Shown: piece after piece, positions 57,779 to 64,000 of the stretch | How the letters are laid out: each line of letters begins with the position of its first letter | How positions within the stretch are numbered: the stretch's first letter is position 1 | Assembly (NCBI GenBank): GCA_963805255.1 | Contig: CAWDTK010000023.1 | Span: forward strand, 1-64,000 | DNA from: Bog-532 sp963805255 | Lineage (GTDB): Bacteria > Actinomycetota > Actinomycetes > Streptosporangiales > Streptosporangiaceae | Direction of reading: 5' to 3' | Length of the DNA: 64,000 nucleotides | Notes under the pieces: generated by a model | Database searches by the model: none | What the model saw: the letters and a program-made list of their open reading frames with translations, nothing else | What the model was told of the DNA's origin: nothing | Made by a program: the position numbers and the translations under genes

Positions 57779-58083
57779 CCGGGCCACGGTCATTGGTCAT
57801 GGCCGCCGGAAACGGCCAGCTGCCACGCGATAATGGCCGCGATCAGTAATAGCAGGCCCGGAGCGCTTGTGCCGGGTTCGCGGGTGCCGTTAACTGGAGA
57901 CACGGCCGATCGGTCCGGACTTGCGCTCATTCGCCGCTCATTCAGTGAGCAGGAAGAGCGTGCACGAGCGAATCGATGTCCGGGTGCAACGATGACCGCC
58001 CTGCAAGACGGACGCCCTGAAACGAGAACTGCAGCAAAGAGGCGCCTGGACAAAGAGGAACTGCAACACCAGAGCCTGGTCCG
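57779..58083. other. 305-bp gap before the DevS-like gene
   Basis: Open in several frames but no recognisable product. A candidate ATG at 57989 (TALQDGRPETRTAAKRR) is in frame with the kinase core, but the sequence is Arg-rich and unlike the family. Confidence 0.35.
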
Positions 58084-59845
58084 GTGTCCTCCGCTCCGCA
58101 GGCGCCGCGGGCCCGCGATCCGGGCGGCGCGAGCGTGCCGGACACGGCTGGCGGGCTGGGTTTTCCTGACCGTGCCCCGGCTCGAGCTGGATCAGCTGCT
58201 GGGACAGCTGGTGGACCGCGCCAACGATCTGCTGGCCACGCAGGGCCGCCTGCGCGGGCTGCTGCGCGCGAATGCCCTGGTGGCCGGTGACTTGAGGCTG
58301 CCGGTGGTGTTGCGTCACACCGTGGCGGCGGCCCGGGATCTTCTCGGTGCCCGGTATGCGGCGCTCGGTGTGCTTGGCGGTGACGGGGGTCTGGAGCAGT
58401 TCGTGCCCGCCGGCATGGACGATCGGGTGGTCAGCAGGGTTGGCGACCTTCCTCAGGGCCGGGGGATCCTGGGCCTGCCGATCAGCGAGCCGGTTCCGGT
58501 CAGGCTCGCTGATCTGGCCGCTCATCCCGCGTCGTCGGGGTTCCCGCCGGGAAATCCGCCGATGACCGGCTTCGTCGGTGTCCCGATCCGCATCGGTGCG
58601 GAGATTTTCGGGAACCTCTATCTCACCGAACGCTCGCGGGGGGGCGAGTTCACGGCAGAGGACGAGGAACTGGCGATCGCGCTGGCCGCGGCGGCCGGCG
58701 CGGCGATCGCGAACGCGCGGCGGTTCGCCGAATCCGAGCAGCGCCGGCGGTGGCTGGCCGCCTCCGGCGAGCTGACGACGGTTCTGCTGTCCGGCGAGTG
58801 GACGCAGCCGCCCACGCTGATCGCCCAGCACGCGGCGGCGGCCGCGGCGGCGGACTTCGCCATGCTGTGGGCCTCTCACGAGGCCGGTCAGGTGATCGTG
58901 ACCGGCGCAAGCGGGGCGCTGGCGATGAATCTGATGAACCGGACAGCGCCGCTGGCGGACTCACCGGCCGGGCAGGTGATCCTCACCGGCAAGCCGAGTC
59001 TGGCCACCGGTGACGGCCTCGATGCGGCCGGCGCTTCGCTGGGCGCGGACATCGGCCCGCTGATCGTCGTGCCCCTGGCTGCGCGCGGAAAGGTCCGCGG
59101 CGCATTGATGCTGGGCCGGCTGGCCACGGCCGCGGAATTCACCGAAACGGACCTGGACATGGCCGCCTCCTTCGCCAGCCACGCCGCCGTGGCCATGGAA
59201 CTCGCCCAGGCCCGCGCCGACCAGATCGCGCTGGCCCGGGTGGAGGACCACGACCGCATCGCCTCCGACCTGCACGACCACGTCATCCAGGAACTGTTCG
59301 CCCTCGGCATGAAACTCCAGGGCCACGCCAGCCGCAGCGATCCGGTCGCCGCGGAGCAAATCAACGGCTACGCCGGCACCCTCGACGAGATCATCGGCAA
59401 GATCCGCACCAGCATCTTCGGAATCCGTCAGTCCCGGCCCATCCCCGGCAGCCTGCACGCCGGGCTCCTGGAGATCATCGAAGAGCACGCACCGCAGCTC
59501 GGCTTCACCCCCGGCGTCCGGTTCGCCGGGCCACCGGACCTGACCGCGGACGCGGCCCTGAGCTACGACATCCTCGCCGTCACCCGCGAGGCGCTATCCA
59601 ACTGCGCACGCCACGCTCACGCCAGCGCCGTCAGCGTCTGCCTGGCCCTGCAGGATGATGGGCTGATCACCCTGGACGTCACCGACAACGGCTGCGGTCT
59701 CGGTACACCCACCCGGTCCAGCGGCCTGACCAACATGCGCCACCGCGCCGAACGCAACGGCGGCACCCTCGAGCTCGCCCCCGCCCGCAGCGGCGGCACC
59801 CAGCTGATCTGGACTGGCCTCCAGCGCCCAGCGTCCAGGCGATAA
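58084..59845 (+). CDS. DevS/DosS-like two-GAF sensor histidine kinase (probable frameshift near the 5' end)
   Basis: About 587 residues. The core from ~58163 is typical: LTVPRLELDQLLGQLVDRAN, LLATQGRLRGLLRANALVAG, GAF-1 with ARYAALGVLGGDGGLEQFVP and GFVGVPIRIGAEIFGNLYLT, GAF-2 with IGPLIVVPLAARGKVRGALM, then HisKA_3 DHDRIASDLHDHVIQELFAL with the phosphorylated His and HATPase LTDNGCGLGT-type residues VTDNGCGLGTPTRSSGLTNM. GAF-1 of DevS binds haem and senses O2/NO/CO. The natural start seems to be GTG 58084 (SSAPQAPRARDPGGASVPDT ... GGLGF) in another frame, joined after one extra C near 58163; otherwise an unrelated in-frame upstream start must be used. The response regulator is not in the window. 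Confidence 0.85.
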
Positions 59846-59968
59846 AGGCAGGCAGGGCCTGGTTCAAGGCCGGGGACGTGCGCGGGGCCAGGCGTGCATG
59901 ACAAGGACGCGGCTCTCGCTTTTTTCCAAGCCTGGGCAGGACTTCCGGACCTGCTGCAGCCGCGGCTT

Positions 59969-60259
59969 TCAGGCCACCGGCCTGTCGTCGTCGATGAGCA
60001 GGGTCAGGATGTCACCGACGGTGCGGTCCTGGCCGGCGACCTCGGGCAGCGGGAGGTGCGCCTGGATGTGGTAGCGGTTGCGGCGGCCGTCCTTCTCCTT
60101 GACCACGTAGCCGGCCTCAACCAGGTCCGTGATGATGCCGAAGGCGCTGCGTTCGGTGATGTCCAGGCTGGCCGCGATGTCGCGCAGGCGCACGCCCGGG
60201 TCGTGCGCGACGTACAGCAGCGCCCGCGCGTGGTTGGTCAGGAAGGTCCACCTAGGCAT
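59969..60259 (-). CDS. Winged-helix transcriptional regulator (MarR/ArsR-like)
   Basis: 96 residues: MPRWTFLTNHARALLYVAHD, PGVRLRDIAASLDITERSAF (helix-turn-helix), GIITDLVEAGYVVKEKDGRR (recognition helix and wing) and HIQAHLPLPEVAG. This single-domain winged-helix type is frequent in actinobacteria and has no ligand domain. The 5' region (60260-60320) is AT-rich compared with everything around it. Next genes are unrelated, so its target is unknown; it may regulate itself. Confidence 0.82.
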   Translation of the reverse strand: MPRWTFLTNHARALLYVAHDPGVRLRDIAASLDITERSAFGIITDLVEAGYVVKEKDGRRNRYHIQAHLPLPEVAGQDRTVGDILTLLIDDDRPVA

Positions 60260-60270
60260 AATAACAGGGT

Positions 60271-60276
60271 ATCATA
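60271..60276 (-). promoter_or_regulatory. Candidate -10 box of the winged-helix gene, nearly leaderless
   Basis: On the minus strand TATGAT lies 11 bases before the ATG at 60259. Transcription would start about five bases before the ATG, so the mRNA would be almost leaderless, as is common in actinobacteria; no ribosome site is visible. The -35 region is not clear. Confidence 0.35.
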
Positions 60277-60378
60277 TTCCAGAAAAGACTTGCTAGTTTC
60301 CTGCTGCCTATATAGCCTGAAGTAAGGCACCGAGGACGCTGCGGCGCCGTTGACCTCTACGTGGCAAAGGAAGACATC

Positions 60379-60564
60379 ATGCCCGAATCAGCCGCACCAG
60401 TTGCCGACCCGTTCCCTGCTACCACCCGGGCCGCCGGTTCCCCCGACCGCGCTGTCCCGCCCATGCCGTCAGAAGTCACGAATGTGCGCACGCACCGCCA
60501 CGCCGGTGACAGCAGGCTGCGCCGGGCCACGATGCCGCTGCGCAGGATGATGCGCCGCGCCTGA
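60379..60564 (+). CDS. Small hypothetical protein (61 residues)
   Basis: ATG 60379 is preceded by AAGGAAG at 60366-60372. Sequence MPESAAPVADPFPATTRAAG, then PPMPSEVTNVRTHRHAG and a basic tail RRATMPLRRMMRRA. No family recognised and no membrane segment. It is followed by the CCTAGG palindrome into which IS1182 inserted. Could be a real small gene or a chance frame. Confidence 0.35.
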   Translation: MPESAAPVADPFPATTRAAGSPDRAVPPMPSEVTNVRTHRHAGDSRLRRATMPLRRMMRRA

Positions 60565-60593
60565 CGCCACCCGTAGCCTAGGCCTAGGCCTAG

Positions 60594-62608
60594 GACGGCA
60601 CTGAATAACTCGCGAACCCTGATGGGCGTGTTTTGCCGGCATCGTGTTCGATTCCCTGGGAGAATCGTGCCATGCAGGGGATGACGCGACCGGACCGGGA
60701 CTTGTGGGACGCGGGCGAGGTCACCGGGCACTTGGTGCCGCCGGGCAGCGTGTTCGCGTTCCTGGCCGAGCACCGCACCGAGCTGTTCCCCGACAGCTTC
60801 ACCGCGGACTTGTTCCCGTCGCGGACCGGGCGCCCGTCGCTGCCGGCGGACCTGGTCGGGTCGGTGCTAGTGCTCAAGGAGCTGTATGACCTGTCGGACA
60901 CCCAGACCGCGGACGCGCTGAAGTTCGACATCCGGTGGAAGGTGGCCTGCGGCCGGTCGCTGCTGCAGATGAGCTTCGACCCGTCGGCGCTGGTGTACTG
61001 GCGCAAGCGCATCGCGAAGTCGAAGCGCCCGGACCGGGTGTTCGACGCGATGGCGGCGGTGATCGCGGAGACGGGGCTGCTGCGGGGCCGGCGGAAGCGG
61101 TGCGTGGACTCGACGGTTTTCGACGACGCGGTGGCCACGATGGATACTGTGTGCCAGCTGATGGCCGCGATGCGGAAAGTGGCGCGGGTGGTGCCCGGTG
61201 CCGCCGCGGTGATCGTCGGCGTGTGCCAGCTGGACTACTCCAGGCCGGGCAAGCCTGACATCGACTGGGACGACCCGGCTGCCAAGGAGCAGCTGGTATC
61301 GGATCTGGTGAATGACGCGCTGGCGGTGCTGGCGGAGCTCACCGGGGAGGGCGCGCCGGAGCGGGACGCCGCCGCGGCGGACGCGCTGGGCCTGCTGGCG
61401 CTGGTGGCGGGGCAGGACGTGGAGCCGGCTGGGGGGTCGGACGGGACGGACGGGCGGTGGCGGATCGCCCGGAAGGTCGCCCCGGACCGGGTGATCTCGA
61501 CGGTGGACCGCGAGGCCCGGCACACCCGCAAGTGCAAGTCCAAGCGGCGCGACGGGTTCCGGGGGCATGTGGCCGCCGAGCCGGAGTCTGGGCTGATCAC
61601 CGACTGCGAGATGACGATGGCCGCCGGGCCGGGCAGCACGGACGCGGAGAACGGCGTCAAGATGGCCTGCCGCGACCGGTTTCATGGTGACAGTGCGAGC
61701 GCCGGTGACGGCGGGGATGACGCTGCCAGCGCCGGGCAGGGCGCGGATGCCGGCCCTGCGGCGGCGCAGCCGGGGCCGGGCACGGCCGCCGGGCCGGAGC
61801 CTGAAGCGCATCCGGAACCGGGACCTGAGCCTCAGCCGGAACCGGAGCGGGAGGGCACGGGTGAGCAAGGCCGGGCGGATGACCTGGAGGTTTACGGCGA
61901 TTCCGCCTACGGCAGCGGGGAGGCCCGCGCCGCCTACCGCGACGCCGGGCATGACACCGTCATCAAGCCGAAGCCGCTGCGGCCGGCCGTGCCCGGCGGG
62001 TTCACCCTCGACGACTTCACCATCAGCGAGGACGACGGCACGGTCACCTGCCCGGCCGGGATCACCCGGCCGATGAGCCCCGCCCGGACCGTGACCTTCG
62101 GCGCCGCGTGCGCGGGCTGCCCGCTGCGCGAGCGGTGCACCACCGCCAGGGATGGCCGCTCCATGACCATCCACCCGCACGAGGGCCTGCTGCGCGCCGC
62201 CCGCGCCCAGTCCCGGACGGCGGAATTCAGGCAGGCCTACCCCACCCGGTCAATGATCGAGCGGGTCATCGCCTGGACCGCCACCCAGAACGGCCGCCGG
62301 GTCAAGCTCCGCTACATCGGCACCGCCAAAAACGACGCCTGGCTGCACAACCGGTGCGCCGCACTCAACCTGCGCACCCTGCTGCGGCACGGCCTGACCC
62401 GCTCCGGCGGGGCGTGGGTGCTGACCTGACCAGCCAGCACACCCCGGCCCGCCCTGGCGGCAGCCCCTGCGGCCCCCTCCGCGGTCTCTGCTGCCGCGCC
62501 GCAGCCGCCCGGCCCGCCGCGCGGCGGGCCAGCGGAAGGTTGCGGGCACCGGAGCCCGGCCAGCCGGCCACCAGGCCGTCCGCCCGATCCGGGTTGTTCA
62601 GTGGCGTC
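60594..62608 (+). mobile_element. IS1182-family element inserted in a CTAGG palindrome
   Basis: Imperfect inverted ends GACGGCACTGAATAAC (60594) and GACGCCACTGAACAAC (complement, ending 62608). Flanked on both sides by CTAGGCCTAG (60584-60593, 62609-62618). IS1182 elements are known to favour palindromes and to duplicate them. 2,015 bp with one transposase gene. The target lies between the small ORF and the convergent methyltransferase gene, whose stop TAG is part of the palindrome. Confidence 0.85.
60672..62429 (+). CDS. IS1182-family transposase
   Basis: 585 residues from ATG 60672. Starts with RPDRDLWDAGEVTGHLVPPG, then the N-terminal DUF772-type block RTGRPSLPADLVGSVLVLKE and WKVACGRSLLQMSFDPSALV; catalytic region CVDSTVFDDAVATMDTVCQL, DREARHTRKCKSKRRDGFRG and DDLEVYGDSAYGSGEARAAY; C-terminal CAGCPLRERCTT zinc-like motif and TRSMIERVIAWTATQNGRRV. 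A Pro/Glu repeat linker (PEPEAHPEPGPEPQPEPE) lies between the second and third blocks and is not usual. Frame intact. Confidence 0.92.
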   Translation: MQGMTRPDRDLWDAGEVTGHLVPPGSVFAFLAEHRTELFPDSFTADLFPSRTGRPSLPADLVGSVLVLKELYDLSDTQTADALKFDIRWKVACGRSLLQMSFDPSALVYWRKRIAKSKRPDRVFDAMAAVIAETGLLRGRRKRCVDSTVFDDAVATMDTVCQLMAAMRKVARVVPGAAAVIVGVCQLDYSRPGKPDIDWDDPAAKEQLVSDLVNDALAVLAELTGEGAPERDAAAADALGLLALVAGQDVEPAGGSDGTDGRWRIARKVAPDRVISTVDREARHTRKCKSKRRDGFRGHVAAEPESGLITDCEMTMAAGPGSTDAENGVKMACRDRFHGDSASAGDGGDDAASAGQGADAGPAAAQPGPGTAAGPEPEAHPEPGPEPQPEPEREGTGEQGRADDLEVYGDSAYGSGEARAAYRDAGHDTVIKPKPLRPAVPGGFTLDDFTISEDDGTVTCPAGITRPMSPARTVTFGAACAGCPLRERCTTARDGRSMTIHPHEGLLRAARAQSRTAEFRQAYPTRSMIERVIAWTATQNGRRVKLRYIGTAKNDAWLHNRCAALNLRTLLRHGLTRSGGAWVLT

Positions 62609-62614
62609 CTAGGC

Positions 62615-63727
62615 CTAGGCCGCCTCGCGCAGGAGAGCCCGGTGCAGCCAGGATTGGCGGAACGGGCCGCCGGCGTAAGCGGACGTGCCGCGGACGGCCA
62701 CGGGCGGCCCGTGCTGGCGGCGGACCGCTCCGGAAAATGTCCAGCCGGGGTGGACGGCATCGGATAGCCGCCGGGTCACGTCGAGCACGAGGACATCACC
62801 GGGCTCGACGGCGACCGGCCGTTCAAGATCGAAGGGCAGCAGCACGGGCACCCAGTTCGTCACGGTAGCCAGGCTGTCGAGGACCTCCTGCCCGGGCGCG
62901 CACTGAAGTTCGAGCCAGAGCAGGCCGCTGTCGACCGCTCCGGGCCGGGTCACCTCAAGATGAACCTGCTGCGCGTGCTTCTGCACGTTCGCGCTGAGGT
63001 CCAGGTCCTCCAGCAGGCCGGTCGTGGTGAGCAGGTCCGCGGCCGTCAGCCCGGTCAGGCACATCCGCAGGTCAAACACCGAGCCGACGCTGCGCAGGAC
63101 CTTCCCGACGTACGGCGCGACGTTGGGGTGCAAGGCGGGTGATCCGCCCAGCAGTTCGCCCGCGCCCAGCGCCGCGATCCGTGTCCTGACCCGATGGGGC
63201 ACCACCACGGCTCCGGGCCCGAGGTGCCGCCGCCACGCATCGTCGACGACAGCAGCGATGCCCTCGGCCCCGCCGATCGCGCCGACCAGCTCCACGATGC
63301 ACATGTCAGCCTGCACCGGCAGCGAAACCTCGGTCGCGGCACCGTGGAACACCTCGACATGTGATCCCAGCGACGCCGCCCTTTGCCTGGCCGCACGCGC
63401 GCTCGGCTCCAGGGCCTCTACCGCGAGGACCCAGCTCGCGCCGCTCCTGGCGGCCAGCGAGGCCCAGAGCAGGTCGGGGCCGGTACCCAGCTCGACGACA
63501 ACACGGCCGCGGGCCTGGGCGGCGATAGCCTCCTCGAACAGATCGTTCCGTACCTCATCCTGCAGCATGACGAAGTAGAGGAAGTCGTCGTACACCGGAT
63601 ATTCCCCGAGGGACGGCCACAGGCGGCGATCGGGGCGGGCGGGTGCCGCATCGACCTTCACCTGGAGGCGGGCGTCGCCTACCTCCACCGGCTCCCAGCT
63701 GACCCCCGCGGGGTCTTTCGGCGTCAC
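62615..63727 (-). CDS. PRMT-like SAM-dependent methyltransferase
   Basis: 370 residues from GTG 63727, which overlaps the desaturase stop by GTGA. SAM-binding motif I VVVELGTGPDLLWASLAARS with post-I acidic residue in VLAVEALEPSARAARQRAAS; the double-E-like loop is DMCIVELVGAIGGAEGIAAV; then PHRVRTRIAALGAGELLGG and a C-terminal beta-barrel (WVPVLLPFDLERPVAVEPGD). The N-terminal WPSLGEYPVYDDFLYFVMLQ resembles the YDxxxYxxML start of arginine methyltransferases. In actinobacteria such proteins may act on small molecules or peptides rather than proteins. Coupled to a fatty-acid desaturase gene. Confidence 0.82.
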   Translation of the reverse strand: MTPKDPAGVSWEPVEVGDARLQVKVDAAPARPDRRLWPSLGEYPVYDDFLYFVMLQDEVRNDLFEEAIAAQARGRVVVELGTGPDLLWASLAARSGASWVLAVEALEPSARAARQRAASLGSHVEVFHGAATEVSLPVQADMCIVELVGAIGGAEGIAAVVDDAWRRHLGPGAVVVPHRVRTRIAALGAGELLGGSPALHPNVAPYVGKVLRSVGSVFDLRMCLTGLTAADLLTTTGLLEDLDLSANVQKHAQQVHLEVTRPGAVDSGLLWLELQCAPGQEVLDSLATVTNWVPVLLPFDLERPVAVEPGDVLVLDVTRRLSDAVHPGWTFSGAVRRQHGPPVAVRGTSAYAGGPFRQSWLHRALLREAA

Positions 63728-64000
63728 CCCGCAGGTCCGGTGGATGCCAGGGACGGCGGAGTGACCGGGGCCCGGTGGGTGAGCCGGCCGATCGTGTTCA
63801 GGTGGCGCAGGGCCTGGGCGTAGGAGCCGAGCAGGGTGGCCTCGGTGCAGGGCAGGCCGCGCTCGGCGCAGTACGCCGCGATGAGGGGCTGGGAGCGGCG
63901 CAGGCTGGGCCGGGGCATGGACGGGAACAGGTGGTGCTCGATCTGGTGGTGGCGGTTGTGCTTGCTCACCCACCACCCGTAGCTGAGGCCGACGCCGAGA
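63724..64000 (-). pseudogene. Fatty-acid desaturase, 3' end with an internal deletion (5' end beyond window)
   Basis: The visible part reads LGVGLSYGWWVSKHNRHHQI then EHHLFPSMPRPSLRRSQPLI, CAERGLPCTEATLLGSYAQA and LRHLNTIGR. In intact membrane desaturases of this type the second histidine box (WWVxKHNRHHxxPN) and the third (NxQIEHHLFPSMPRP) are separated by ~150 residues of membrane and loop sequence. Here HNRHH runs straight into QIEHHLFP in frame. The di-iron site would lack its geometry, so the enzyme is probably dead. The remaining 5' part is outside the window. Confidence 0.75.

Overview
This 64 kb window has very high G+C, GTG starts, Shine-Dalgarno sites of the GGAGG type and gene families typical of filamentous actinomycetes: GTP-dependent PEP carboxykinase, a DevS-type GAF kinase, SAV_915 and SCO5389 families, an LmeA-like lipid-binding protein, PspA, and a DruA-carrying IS66 element. 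It looks like an actinobacterial chromosome, perhaps from a Streptosporangiales-like lineage; the genus cannot be fixed from the sequence. Insertion sequences take up about a quarter of it. Single-base frameshifts and in-frame internal deletions are also frequent, so it is either a decaying genomic island or an assembly with indel errors.

Layout. 1-12.7 kb is an insertion-sequence graveyard: a broken IS1380 transposase, a LuxR regulator that has lost its NTPase core, a PIG-L scrap, then ISAs1, IS1380, IS5, a rearranged IS66 and a second IS1380 nested in the last ~120 codons of a beta-helix protein gene, which can be rejoined base for base. 12.7-15.7 kb holds a group II intron reverse transcriptase relic and an IS66 element that carries a DruA (DUF4338) gene. 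16-21.9 kb has frameshifted pckG, an LmeA-like gene, a frameshifted acyl-CoA ligase and a cation diffusion facilitator. 22-39.5 kb is a potassium and osmotic-stress region: a kdpC relic, kdpD with an internal deletion, kdpE, a second kinase-less kdpD on the opposite strand, a 29-codon kdpF, an IS701, then an intact kdpF-kdpB-kdpC-kdpA operon in unusual gene order, followed by a two-gene ABC transporter whose ATPase is fused to two tandem KdpD-type sensor modules. 39.5-43.8 kb carries SAV_915-Lrp ligand-binding-lysA, an SCO5389-like gene and a CooC-like ATPase behind a Zur-like box. 43.9-50.6 kb is a coupled operon (serine hydrolase, ATP-grasp, luciferase-like monooxygenase) broken by the second copy of the IS66-DruA element. 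50.7-59.8 kb holds pspA, a DevR-like box, and an anaerobic electron-transfer operon (GltD-like flavoprotein, NifJ, dihydroorotate dehydrogenase-like protein), then the DevS-like kinase. 60-64 kb holds a winged-helix regulator, an IS1182 inserted in a CTAGG palindrome, a PRMT-like methyltransferase and the 3' end of a desaturase.

How the genes fit together. DevR/DosR-type palindromes lie upstream of kdpE, of the GltD-like-nifJ operon and, more weakly, of pckG, and a DevS-like kinase is present. Much of the native gene content therefore fits a hypoxia/dormancy and K+-homeostasis island. The strongest novelty candidates are the ABC-ATPase/double-KdpD fusion beside kdpFBCA and the two-gene IS66-DruA transposon, present in two nearly identical copies in direct orientation.
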